Positions 17,130 to 23,047 of a stretch of 23,362 nucleotides of DNA are shown piece by piece. Both the position numbers and the translations under genes were made by a program. The DNA comes from an uncultured Eubacteriales bacterium. Its GTDB lineage: Bacteria > Bacillota > Clostridia > Oscillospirales > Oscillospiraceae. The notes under the pieces are model-generated. The model did no database searches, was not told the DNA's origin, and was given only the letters and a program-made list of their open reading frames with translations. The stretch's first letter is position 1. Each line of letters starts with the position of its first letter. The stretch spans positions 1-23,362 of the forward strand of contig URXY01000031.1 in the NCBI GenBank assembly GCA_900552015.1. The letters are read 5' to 3'.

Positions 17130-19112
17130 ATGAAAAGAAGATGGTTTGCCGCTTTGCTGGCGCTCATCATGGCCCTGAGCCTGATACCCGCCGCGGCGCT
17201 GGCGGCGGAAGAGAAGGACGACGCAGCAGCGGCCGTGCCTGACGAGGCGAAATTTACGCTTCAGCTCAAGGGGCAGCGCTATGACCCCTCAAGAAATGAC
17301 AGCAGCGGCTTTTCCTATATTGGCGGCTGCTATGTGAACATGCCCTTTACCTGCGAGAGATGCCTGGAGGATCCGGATCATCCGAGCCGCCATACGGTGC
17401 TGGCCGGAGAGGTGAAGAGCAGGTTCCATGAGATGCAGAGCAAGGTGGAGCAGATCGCCGGGGCGAATATGCTGGTCATCGGGCTGACACAGGAGTATGA
17501 ATTTGAGGGAACGCCGCTCACCGTCCATACGTTCAACGAATATGACGATTCCGATCCGATCGAAGTGGTCCCCTTTTTGACTGCGAAGACAAAGCAGCTT
17601 TTCTTCGTTGCCATCCCATACAGCGGACAGGTCGACGTAGCGTGTGTGTCGGAGGCTGCGCACGAGAAAAGAACATATGAGCTGACCGGAGATTCGATCA
17701 TGTCCGCCGCGGCGGAAAAGCGGGACGGCACGTTTGTCTGCCGCATGACGGTCGACAAGACGCCGTATATTGAAAAATACAACGCGGACACGGGCGGCGG
17801 GCATATGGATGCGGCCCCGGAAGAGAAATGGATCGAGCTTGAGCTGACCTTCGACCGGGACTGCTACAGTTGGACGGCGGACAACGCCGAGATCAGCGTC
17901 AAATGCGCGCCGGACCCGGTTTCGTTCGACCTTGACGACATCGGCGGCGGGGTCCACGCGATCAACAAGACCCTCACGGGCAATTACCCCGAGAAGTTTG
18001 CCGAGTCGTTCCAGGTGACCGTCACGCCGGACAAGGAGAATCCCGCGCCGTCTATGAGCGCGGAGAGCCTTACCGGTACGGCTTCGGTCTCGGCGGATAT
18101 CGGCTATCAGGAGGTCCCCTTCCGCTTTGCCGAGCCTGCCGTCGAGCAGTCGGCCGCCGAAGTCCCTGCTGCTGGGCAGTTGACCTTCCGCAAGGAGGGC
18201 ACCTACCGCTATAGCGTGCAGGAGATGAAGGGCGGGAGCGCCTGCACGAGCTATGACGAAACGGCCTACACCCTGAGCGTCGAGGTCGTGCGCGAGGGCA
18301 ACGCTCTGACGGTCGCGGACTGGCGGTTCGACGGGGCAGACGAGTGCACCCCGCTGACCATCACCAACAGCTATAGGGACATCCCCTATATCCCCACGCC
18401 GACGCCTGCGCCGCAGCCTGCCAAGCCCGCGCTGAACACGGCCGACCACTACGCTTACCTCATGGGTTATCCCGATGGGACGGTGCGGCCGGGCGGCAGC
18501 ATCACGCGTGCGGAGGCGACGACCATCTTCTTCCGCCTTTTGACCGAGGAGAGCCGCTCGCAGTTCTGGGCCACGGAGAACCGCTACAGCGATGTTTCCG
18601 CGGGCCGGTGGTACAACAACGCCGTTTCGACGATGACGAGAGCGGGCATCGTGAACGGTTATCCGGACGGTACGTTCCGCCCGAACGCACCCATCACGCG
18701 CGCGGAAATGGCCAAGATCATCGCGCTTTTTGCCAAGCTTGAGCCAAGCGCGGAACGCTTCCCCGACACAGCGGGGCACTGGGCCGAGCCTTATATCCGC
18801 CTTGCCGCGGGCAACGGCTGGATCGAGGGCTACCCCGACGGCACGTTCCGTCCGAACCAGTCCATCACCCGCGCTGAGACCGTGACGATGATCGACCGCG
18901 TGCTCGAACGTGTGCCGAAGGACGAGAGCCGCCTTCTGCCGCACGAGACGATGCTGACCTTCCCCGACTGCCGGCCGGGACAGTGGTTCTACATTGCCGT
19001 GCAGGAGGCAGCGAACAGCCACATCTACGAGCGCGCCGCGAGCGAACAGCACGGCGACGAGCGCTGGAAGGAGCTGCGCGACAACCGCGACTGGACGCGG
19101 CTGGAGCACTGA
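17130..19112 (+). CDS. Secreted SLH protein with a pilin-type isopeptide (FctA/Spy0128-like) domain
   Basis: This is a predicted surface protein of 660 residues. The ATG at 17130 is preferred over the GTG at 17112 because GAAGGAG precedes it at good distance. A signal peptide ends near residue 24 (LIMALSLIPAAALA). Residues 25 to about 265 are not recognised; they include CxxC (Cys75, Cys78) followed by DPDHPSRH and several more cysteines. Residues of about 268-418 match the streptococcal pilin isopeptide-linkage domain: Lys280 (NKTLTG), Glu365 (YRYSVQE) and Asn413 (TITNSY) are in the right order for an internal Lys-Asn crosslink. A Pro-rich linker (PTPTPAPQPAKPA) leads to three canonical SLH repeats with ITRAE and GYPDGTFRPN. 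A conserved-looking tail ends in WKELRDNRDWTRLE. It is likely non-enzymatic, adhesive or structural. Confidence 0.88.
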   Translation: MKRRWFAALLALIMALSLIPAAALAAEEKDDAAAAVPDEAKFTLQLKGQRYDPSRNDSSGFSYIGGCYVNMPFTCERCLEDPDHPSRHTVLAGEVKSRFHEMQSKVEQIAGANMLVIGLTQEYEFEGTPLTVHTFNEYDDSDPIEVVPFLTAKTKQLFFVAIPYSGQVDVACVSEAAHEKRTYELTGDSIMSAAAEKRDGTFVCRMTVDKTPYIEKYNADTGGGHMDAAPEEKWIELELTFDRDCYSWTADNAEISVKCAPDPVSFDLDDIGGGVHAINKTLTGNYPEKFAESFQVTVTPDKENPAPSMSAESLTGTASVSADIGYQEVPFRFAEPAVEQSAAEVPAAGQLTFRKEGTYRYSVQEMKGGSACTSYDETAYTLSVEVVREGNALTVADWRFDGADECTPLTITNSYRDIPYIPTPTPAPQPAKPALNTADHYAYLMGYPDGTVRPGGSITRAEATTIFFRLLTEESRSQFWATENRYSDVSAGRWYNNAVSTMTRAGIVNGYPDGTFRPNAPITRAEMAKIIALFAKLEPSAERFPDTAGHWAEPYIRLAAGNGWIEGYPDGTFRPNQSITRAETVTMIDRVLERVPKDESRLLPHETMLTFPDCRPGQWFYIAVQEAANSHIYERAASEQHGDERWKELRDNRDWTRLEH

Positions 19113-19140
19113 AAAAGCGATAAGATGGAATGAAATAGCA

Positions 19141-19169
19141 AAGGAGCCCGACCTGGTCGGGCTCCTTTT
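19141..19169 (+). terminator. Rho-independent terminator after the isopeptide/SLH gene
   Basis: A 12-bp perfect stem (19141-19152 with 19156-19167) has a 3-nt loop and TTTT at its end, 28 bp after the stop codon. Confidence 0.88.
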
Positions 19170-19193
19170 GTGCGCCGCGGTGTGCGGTCCCTG

Positions 19194-19222
19194 TTGAAAA
19201 TAGACGGAAAAAGGGGTATGAT
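19194..19222 (+). promoter_or_regulatory. Promoter for the NimA-like gene
   Basis: TTGAAA at 19194-19199 and TATGAT at 19217-19222 have 17-bp spacing. They lie directly behind the preceding terminator and about 50 bp before the start. GAGGAG at 19260-19265 is the ribosome-binding site. Confidence 0.72.
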
Positions 19223-19272
19223 CTGACTATATCAAAATCAGCCGGCCCGATCGGTATTGAGGAGGAGACACG

Positions 19273-19752
19273 ATGTTCAGACCTGTTCGCAAAAAGGCAA
19301 ACGAGATCAGCGTGGAGGAGGCAAAGAAACTCCTGCGCGAGTCCCGCCGTGGCGTGCTGGCCGTCAACGGCGACGACGGCTACCCCTATGCCGTGCCTAT
19401 CAACTACCTGTACGACGAAGAGACGCAGGTGATCATTTTCCACGGCTCCAAGGTCGGCCACAAGGTGGACGCGCTCAAGAGAAGCGACAAGGTCTGCTTC
19501 ACCGTGTACGGCAACGAGACGGTCGAGACCGATGAGGCGTGGGCACCGTTCCTTGAGAGCGCCGTCGTCTTCGGCCGCTGCCATCTCGTCGCGGACCGCG
19601 GTGAGAGCGACGCGCTGTGCAGAAAGTTCGCGATGAAATACTACCCCACCGAAAAAATGGTCGACGACGAAGTCGCCACCTCCGGCAAGGCCGTCCGGAT
19701 GTTCCGCCTCCAGATCGAACACATCAGCGGGAAAAAGGTGCAGGAGAGGTAA
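19273..19752 (+). CDS. Pyridoxamine 5'-phosphate oxidase-fold flavoprotein (NimA-like)
   Basis: This is a small split-barrel flavin-binding protein of the family that includes NimA nitroimidazole-resistance proteins and many uncharacterised anaerobe reductases. The 159-residue product has the usual start (an EEAKKLLRESRRGVLAVNGDDGYPYAVPINYLYD block) and IIFHGSKVGHKVDALKRSDKVCFTVYG, where the FHGSKxGHK motif contacts the flavin. A middle segment SAVVFGRCHLVAD follows. The C-terminus IEHISGKKVQER is typical as well. The gene is monocistronic, between two terminators. Drug resistance should not be assumed, since most members have no shown role. Confidence 0.9.
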   Translation: MFRPVRKKANEISVEEAKKLLRESRRGVLAVNGDDGYPYAVPINYLYDEETQVIIFHGSKVGHKVDALKRSDKVCFTVYGNETVETDEAWAPFLESAVVFGRCHLVADRGESDALCRKFAMKYYPTEKMVDDEVATSGKAVRMFRLQIEHISGKKVQER

Positions 19753-19775
19753 TGCAGATTGACTTTTGAAAAAAT

Positions 19776-19807
19776 AAGAGAGGGAGCGAATGTTCGCTCC
19801 CTCTCTT
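19776..19807 (-). terminator. Terminator between the NimA-like gene and the lipoprotein gene
   Basis: A stem of about 14 bp (19776-19789 with 19794-19807) has, on the minus strand, a T-rich tail (the complement of the A run at 19768-19774). On the plus strand the tail is poor in T, so it mainly ends the lipoprotein message. Confidence 0.8.
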
Positions 19808-19813
19808 CAATAA

Positions 19814-20329
19814 TTACGCTGGGGAAACAGTTCCGCTGACGGCAACAACTTCCCATTCGACATTTGCCATGGAGTCATCCATATTACATTCGTCATTATA
19901 CGAGAAACTATCACTGGCTTGCCCATTCCCAGAAATATTACATTCAGCAACGACTTCCATATCGACAGGGATCGCATCACCCCATTCACAGGTATGAAGA
20001 TTGACGGTTTTATATGTCCCCGCAAATCTAACAGTAACAGAGACATCGTTGTAATTGAAATTAGTTGATGACCCGACTACAGTTACAGCGGTATTTAAGT
20101 GATTGTAAAGGTAAAGAGTGCTTCCGCCATCATAGGGGATCCCATAACCGTTATTATAAGAGTGAACACCAACGGCATCTTCTAATCCGGGGTCGCTTAC
20201 ACTTGCTGACACAGTTAGATATGTGGAGTAGTTATCAAGAGTAAGTTCAGTTTCGTTAGATTTTCCACCACAAGCACACAGGGACAGCGCCATAACTAGG
20301 GATAGAAATATCGAGATAGTTCTTTTCAT
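19814..20329 (-). CDS. Small predicted lipoprotein of unknown function
   Basis: I do not recognise the family. The 171-residue product has a lipoprotein signal peptide (MKRTISIFLSLVMALSLCAC) with the lipobox Cys at position 20, so it should be anchored to the outer face of the membrane. The mature part is about 150 residues, rich in Ser, Thr, Asn, Val and Tyr, with alternating beta-type patterns (YLTVSASVSD, TLYLYNHLNTAVTVVG, VSVTVRFAG) as in an Ig-like beta sandwich. It has two Cys besides the lipid anchor (HTCEW and AECNIS), plus DECNMD. GAGAAAGAAAA upstream is a weak ribosome-binding site. AT-rich codon use differs from the core genes. It is divergent from a Cro/C1 regulator, with a palindrome in between. 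Confidence 0.8.
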   Translation of the reverse strand: MKRTISIFLSLVMALSLCACGGKSNETELTLDNYSTYLTVSASVSDPGLEDAVGVHSYNNGYGIPYDGGSTLYLYNHLNTAVTVVGSSTNFNYNDVSVTVRFAGTYKTVNLHTCEWGDAIPVDMEVVAECNISGNGQASDSFSYNDECNMDDSMANVEWEVVAVSGTVSPA

Positions 20330-20344
20330 TTTCTTTCTCCTTCA

Positions 20345-20376
20345 AATAATATTAACCGATATTGGTTAATATTATT
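20345..20376. promoter_or_regulatory. Perfect 13-bp inverted repeat, operator candidate
   Basis: AATAATATTAACC at 20345-20357 is exactly repeated in inverted form at 20364-20376, around the 6-bp spacer GATATT. It sits at the start of the lipoprotein transcript and touches its -10 box. The natural candidate to bind it is the divergent Cro/C1-type regulator. A partial half-site (GTTAATCGG on the minus strand) occurs at 20388-20396. Confidence 0.7.
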
Positions 20377-20402
20377 ATACACTGTTTCCGATTAACATTC
20401 AA
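20374..20402 (-). promoter_or_regulatory. Promoter of the lipoprotein gene
   Basis: On the minus strand, TTGAAT (20402-20397) and a perfect TATAAT (20379-20374) are separated by 17 bp. The -10 box overlaps the right arm of the palindrome, so a bound repressor would block it. Confidence 0.7.
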
Positions 20403-20425
20403 GTAGGAAGTGAGGCTTGGATGTT

Positions 20426-20632
20426 ATGATCTCCTACGAAAACTTGTGGAATGTGATGAAAGAGAAGGGCGTTTCACAATATGCGCTGATCAAAAAATAC
20501 GGTGTGAGTCCTGCGCAGATTACGCGTTTGAAGCGCAACGAGAGCGTCAGCACGCACACGATCGATATGTTTTGCAAGATACTTGATTGTAAAGTAGGGG
20601 ATATCATGGAATACGTCAAAGATAGTGAATGA
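20426..20632 (+). CDS. Small Cro/C1-type (XRE) helix-turn-helix regulator
   Basis: This 68-residue, single-domain DNA-binding protein resembles YozG-type Cro/C1 regulators. The ATG at 20426 with GTGAGG upstream is preferred to the TTG at 20417. The five-helix domain is visible: MISYENLWNVMKEKG, then the helix-turn-helix SQYALIKKYGVSPAQITRLKRN, then THTIDMFCKILDCKVGDIMEYV. It has no ligand-binding domain. It is divergent from the lipoprotein gene and probably controls it, and perhaps itself, through the 13-bp palindrome; this is inferred from position. It is a clear paralogue of the minus-strand regulator at 22780-22980 (shared ISYE-LW start and CKI/LIDC core). Confidence 0.88.
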   Translation: MISYENLWNVMKEKGVSQYALIKKYGVSPAQITRLKRNESVSTHTIDMFCKILDCKVGDIMEYVKDSE

Positions 20633-20653
20633 GGGCGGGACACCGCCCTTTTT
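20633..20653 (+). terminator. Terminator of the XRE regulator gene
   Basis: GGGCGG (20633-20638) pairs with CCGCCC (20643-20648) around a GACA loop and is followed by TTTTT. It begins immediately after the stop codon. Confidence 0.85.
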
Positions 20654-20669
20654 GATTTAGTGCTAAATG

Positions 20670-20711
20670 CCAAAAAAGAAGAGACGACGTAAGTCGTCTC
20701 TTCTTTTTTGG
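20670..20711. terminator. Long bidirectional terminator overlapping the tRNA CCA end
   Basis: A perfect 19-bp stem (20670-20688 with 20693-20711) with GTAA loop has T-rich right and A-rich left sides. On the minus strand its base includes the CCA end of the tRNA, so it terminates tRNA transcription and backs up the regulator's terminator on the plus strand. Confidence 0.9.
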
Positions 20712-20785
20712 TGGAGACTGCTGGACTCGAACCAGTGACCTCCTGCGTGTGAAGCAGGCGCTCTAACCAGCTGAGCTAAGCCTCC
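20709..20785 (-). tRNA. tRNA-Val, anticodon CAC, CCA end encoded
   Basis: Read on the minus strand, the 77-nt gene begins GGAGGCT and ends AGTCTCC-A-CCA. The 7-bp acceptor stem pairs with one G-U. The anticodon stem CCTGC/GCAGG holds the loop TTCACAC, giving anticodon CAC (valine GUG codons). The T arm reads CTGGTTCGAGTCCAG, with the normal TTCGA loop. The D arm has AGCTCAGCTGGTTAGAGC. No clear promoter is visible directly upstream. Confidence 0.95.
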
Positions 20786-20936
20786 TCAAAACCCTTGTGA
20801 AAACTGACTTTTTGGATTTGTTCGCCTGATTTTCAAGAAACCAGACCGCCTGATTTTTCCGAGAGTGATGTTGTGGATTTTTTTAAAAAAGTGCAGGTGC
20901 ACAAGACAGAAATTGAAAAAATTTCATGTTTACCCC
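20786..20936. other. AT-rich non-coding stretch between the tRNA and the next gene
   Basis: No convincing ORF lies here. It contains an 11-bp direct repeat, CGCCTGATTTT, at 20823-20833 and 20847-20857 (period 24), an A/T-tract block around 20877-20890 and a small palindrome GTGCAGGTGCAC at 20891-20902. These could be recombinase or host-factor sites at an element end, but no att pair can be shown. Confidence 0.45.
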
Positions 20937-20965
20937 TTGCATCTTTTTTGATTATGAAGTACTGT
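20937..20965 (+). promoter_or_regulatory. Candidate promoter for the amber-interrupted gene
   Basis: TTGCAT at 20937-20942 and TACTGT at 20960-20965 have 17-bp spacing, about 80 bp upstream of the ATG at 21044. Confidence 0.5.
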
Positions 20966-21043
20966 GTGCATACAGGCTACTTAGAAGCGACCATCCGCAA
21001 ACCGCTTTTTAAGTAGTTTGAATAATAAATAAGGAGGACGCTT

Positions 21044-21937
21044 ATGAAGAAAAATTAGAAGCGTCAATTACTTGCCTCTATAGAGGTACGAAGAATAATT
21101 ACGAGCCGTTTTACAGATGGTGAGCCATTCGCCTCGTTTAATGCCCTGTGCAGAGAACTTGGATTTGAACCGTGTAAGGGAAAGCGGCGCAAAGAGCTTG
21201 AGAAAGAAATGCGATGCTTCTTTGAATGGGAAAAGACAGGTACGGCAAATGAGGTTCGTGTTACAGCATTGTATTTTGACGCACCAAAAGAAAGCCGTGA
21301 CCGGAGAACAGGAGTACACACAACACCTCTGAATGACCTGATGCAGCGAGCAATACTCCAACACATTGAAACGGGAACGTATACAAAGAGTGGGATATTG
21401 AAAAGACTTGGCATTCTTTATACAGAGACCGGCAATGAGGGCATAGAGTTTTCAGAATTCCTTGATGCGTACAGGGGTAAGATTTTTAAGCTGCTGAGCA
21501 GTAGTTTCCTCCAGCTTGAGAAGAAACAACAGGCAACATGGACAAAGACGTATTTGAGAAACGATACTTGGGAAGCGGCGTCTGCTGAGGTAGTATCAAA
21601 CTATTTGCAAATCAAGTCAGATGTGCTCGTGTTACTGAAAGAACCTAACGAAGCGATGGTGTTTCGCCATAAGAGATGGAAACAGTATGCCGAACAGGTG
21701 GATGCAGCAATGTATGACCGATACGGGTATTCTGTTTGTGAGAAGCAAGTTGTAGAGATACAAAGTGTGCCAGAGGATTTGGAGCCAGTCAATGCAAGAG
21801 AGCTGCTGTCAGCAATCCTCGAAGATATGGTAAGAAATGTGGATGTTGGATTCAGAGGCTTTGGAGAAAATCGCAGACTGGTACGTTGCAGAAGAGAAGC
21901 AGAACACTTGAAAAAACTTCTGTTGCCAGAGTCCTAA
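21044..21937 (+). CDS. Mobile-element-like protein of unknown function, interrupted by an in-frame TAG at codon 5 (body ORF 21209-21937)
   Basis: I do not recognise a named family. An excellent ribosome-binding site, AAGGAGGA (21031-21038), stands at ideal distance from ATG 21044. The frame reads MKKN, then TAG at 21056-21058, then stays open for 292 codons to the stop at 21935-21937. The residues right after the TAG look coding (ASIEVRRIITSRFTDG, then FASFNALCRELGFEP), so the gene was probably continuous and the TAG looks like one change from CAG. The first in-frame ATG after it is at 21209, without a good ribosome-binding site, and would give 242 residues. The protein is mostly alpha-helical and basic, with no membrane segment. 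Its AT-rich codon use differs from the core genes. A pseudogene, suppressed amber, non-canonical start or base error are all possible. Confidence 0.62.
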
Positions 21938-21946
21938 CCAGAAGAA

Positions 21947-22008
21947 GTGTCACTGTTACTCTCCCCTTATTAAGCATACTTATATCTTTGACCGAGTAAA
22001 AGTGACAC
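21947..22008. repeat. 15-bp inverted repeat, one mismatch, 32-nt spacer
   Basis: GTGTCACTGTTACTC (21947-21961) is matched in inverted form by GAGTAAAAGTGACAC (21994-22008), with a single mismatch. It starts 10 bp after the stop of the interrupted gene and lacks a T run, so it is not a normal terminator. Confidence 0.75.
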
Positions 22009-22080
22009 CTTGTTTTGCTACCAGATGGAACCCGTGCTATCTGAGTGAACCGTTATAGAAAAGACCTTTGATTTTATGTG

Positions 22081-22200
22081 GGGGGGAGATTTTGCTGACC
22101 AACTGCCAACGTTTTTCGGCAAGCCTCAAAACTTATGGCACCTGCGCCCAAAATCTCCCCCCACACCCCCTGCAAAAGGGCGCACAATTTTCATATTAAG
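22081..22200. other. Transfer-origin-like region with perfect 14-bp inverted repeat
   Basis: GGGGGGAGATTTTG (22081-22094) is exactly repeated inverted at 22149-22162, around 54 nt that hold smaller TGCC/GGCA stems. Just to the right, the minus strand reads TTGTGCGCCCTTTTGC (22182-22197). This resembles the GTGCGCCCT nick-region core known from MOBQ and some MOBP plasmids (RSF1010, pIP501). The combination suggests an oriT. No relaxase is in the window, and the position of repeat versus nick core differs from RSF1010. Confidence 0.35.
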
Positions 22201-22300
22201 GACAGAGCATATTATACGATTTGAATTGTATTTTTCAAGTCCTGTGAAATGTCGGAAAGAGATTTTTCGTAGAGAGAACCAGTTTGATATAGAGATAGAG

Positions 22301-22351
22301 AAAGCCTCGCAGTGATGGATAGTTTTTAGAAACCATTACTGCGGGGCTTTT
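22301..22351 (+). terminator. Rho-independent terminator with long stem
   Basis: An 18-bp stem with two G-U pairs (22301-22318 with 22333-22350) and a 14-nt loop has a short TTTT at its end. No protein gene precedes it directly, so if active it ends a non-coding transcript from the structured region or the interrupted gene. Confidence 0.7.
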
Positions 22352-22390
22352 AGTGTAATAAGAGGTCATGCAGCGTTACCAAGACTTCAC

Positions 22391-22768
22391 TTAACGGACA
22401 CAAATCGAAGCGATATCCTCATAATGAACTACTTCGTAGTCTTTGTGATAATTGCTACGGAGATGAATTTCCTGAAGTCGTTCATTCCATGTTACATAAC
22501 CACAGAATTTTTCAGTACCATCTTTAAGATAAATAATAGTCGTAGGATATTCCCTCGCCACCTTTCTCCAAAAATATTTTTGCTGTTCACAGAAATGCTT
22601 ATAATCACATTTCTCATCCCTTCGACGGTATTCTTCATAATACTTTTTAGCCATAGCTAAAGAGTCAATAGACTTACCATCTTTAAACTTTCTTGCTGTT
22701 TCGACAGTACCCTCCAAGGCGGCATTGCTTCGCTCGCCACGGGAAAATGAAAAGCTACCGACTAACAC
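22391..22768 (-). CDS. Small hypothetical protein with YolD-like C-terminal half; start uncertain
   Basis: The ORF gives up to 125 residues. The last 45 (TTIIYLKDGTEKFCGYVTWN, then EIHLRSNY and YEDIASICV) have the beta-strand spacing of YolD-like proteins, small barrel domains often found in phage and mobile DNA of Firmicutes; this is pattern likeness only. The middle is helical and charged (AKKYYEEYRRRDEKCDYKHFCEQQKYFWRKV). The start is a problem: GTG at 22768 lies inside the terminator hairpin of the upstream regulator gene, and the next in-frame ATG (22654, giving 87 residues) has no ribosome-binding site. The 5' part also carries a GERSNA-coding DNA motif found elsewhere in the window, so this may be a gene remnant fused to other sequence. 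It lies 11 bp after the regulator's stop, on the same strand. Confidence 0.55.
   Translation of the reverse strand: MLVGSFSFSRGERSNAALEGTVETARKFKDGKSIDSLAMAKKYYEEYRRRDEKCDYKHFCEQQKYFWRKVAREYPTTIIYLKDGTEKFCGYVTWNERLQEIHLRSNYHKDYEVVHYEDIASICVR
22722..22738 (-). repeat. 17-bp repeat motif, copy 1
   Basis: On the minus strand the 17 bases read GGCGAGCGAAGCAATGC. It differs by one base from the plus-strand copy at 23305-23321. Both copies, in the frames discussed, encode GERSNA. Confidence 0.6.
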
Positions 22769-22780
22769 ACCGGTAGCTTT
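22751..22780 (-). terminator. Terminator of the second XRE regulator gene
   Basis: AAAGCTACCG (22751-22760) pairs perfectly with CGGTAGCTTT (22771-22780) around a 10-nt loop. On the minus strand it directly follows the regulator's stop and leads into TTTTCATTTT. Confidence 0.75.
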
Positions 22781-22980
22781 CAGATAAATTCGATAATATC
22801 GTTTGGGGTGCAGTCGATCAGTTTGCAGAGCTTTTCCAGCGTCAGCAGTGTGATGTTCTTTCCCTTTTTCAGCGAATCCAAAGTCTTATTGTCAAGCCCA
22901 TTTTGCAGCAGATAATACTGCGAAATACCTTTTTCCTGCAACGTTTTCCATAAAGGCTCGTAACTGATGATTGTCCTCAC
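22780..22980 (-). CDS. Small Cro/C1-type (XRE) helix-turn-helix regulator, second paralogue
   Basis: This 66-residue, single-domain regulator is related to the one at 20426-20632 (shared ISYE-LW start, EKG-SQY, LCKLIDC and DII/DIM-E ends). The helix-turn-helix is SQYYLLQNGLDNKTLDSLKKG. The start is the GTG at 22980, with AAGAAGG shortly upstream; no ATG is available. A good -10 (TATAAT) stands 20 bp upstream. It is divergent from the 68-residue protein gene at 23079, with a short inverted repeat between them, so it probably represses one or both promoters. It is a typical control gene of integrative elements, though none of the element's core genes are visible. Confidence 0.87.
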   Translation of the reverse strand: MRTIISYEPLWKTLQEKGISQYYLLQNGLDNKTLDSLKKGKNITLLTLEKLCKLIDCTPNDIIEFI

Positions 22981-22999
22981 CCCACCTTCTTACGAGCCT

Positions 23000-23005
23000 A
23001 TTATA
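23000..23005 (-). promoter_or_regulatory. -10 box of the second regulator gene
   Basis: A perfect TATAAT on the minus strand lies 20 bp from the GTG start. No good -35 is seen at 16-18 bp, so the promoter may be weak or may need help. Confidence 0.5.
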
Positions 23006-23027
23006 TGGAGCAAAGTGAAAAACAAGT

Positions 23028-23047
23028 ATTGTGTATATCTCCACAAT
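23028..23047. promoter_or_regulatory. Inverted repeat ATTGTG-N8-CACAAT, operator candidate
   Basis: Two exact 6-bp half-sites lie between divergent genes. The left one overlaps the -35 box of the rightward promoter, where a repressor would act. The small regulator next to it is the obvious candidate to bind. Confidence 0.5.

Larger units (their letters stand above)
21938..22390. other. 450-bp non-coding, highly structured stretch
   Basis: No credible gene lies here; the short plus ORF at 22076-22315 runs through inverted repeats and has no ribosome-binding site. The stretch contains a 15-bp inverted repeat (21947-22008), a 14-bp inverted repeat (22081-22162), a transfer-origin-like sequence (about 22081-22200) and a terminator (22301-22351), each listed separately. 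Confidence 0.6.

Noticed and set aside
17289..19109. Minus-strand ORF of 606 codons
   Set aside because: It is an antisense shadow of the isopeptide/SLH gene; its translation is Arg/Val/Ala-rich with no recognisable domain.
20786..21043. CRISPR array or insertion-sequence end
   Set aside because: Only a single pair of 11-bp direct repeats is present, with no regular spacer array, terminal inverted repeats or transposase.
22076..22315. Plus-strand ORF of 79 codons
   Set aside because: It runs through both arms of the 14-bp inverted repeat and the terminator, has no ribosome-binding site, and its content reflects the DNA repeats.
22424..22660. Plus-strand ORF of 78 codons rich in Ile and Phe
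   Set aside because: It is antisense to the YolD-like ORF; its hydrophobic look comes from AT-rich codons, and there is no ribosome-binding site.
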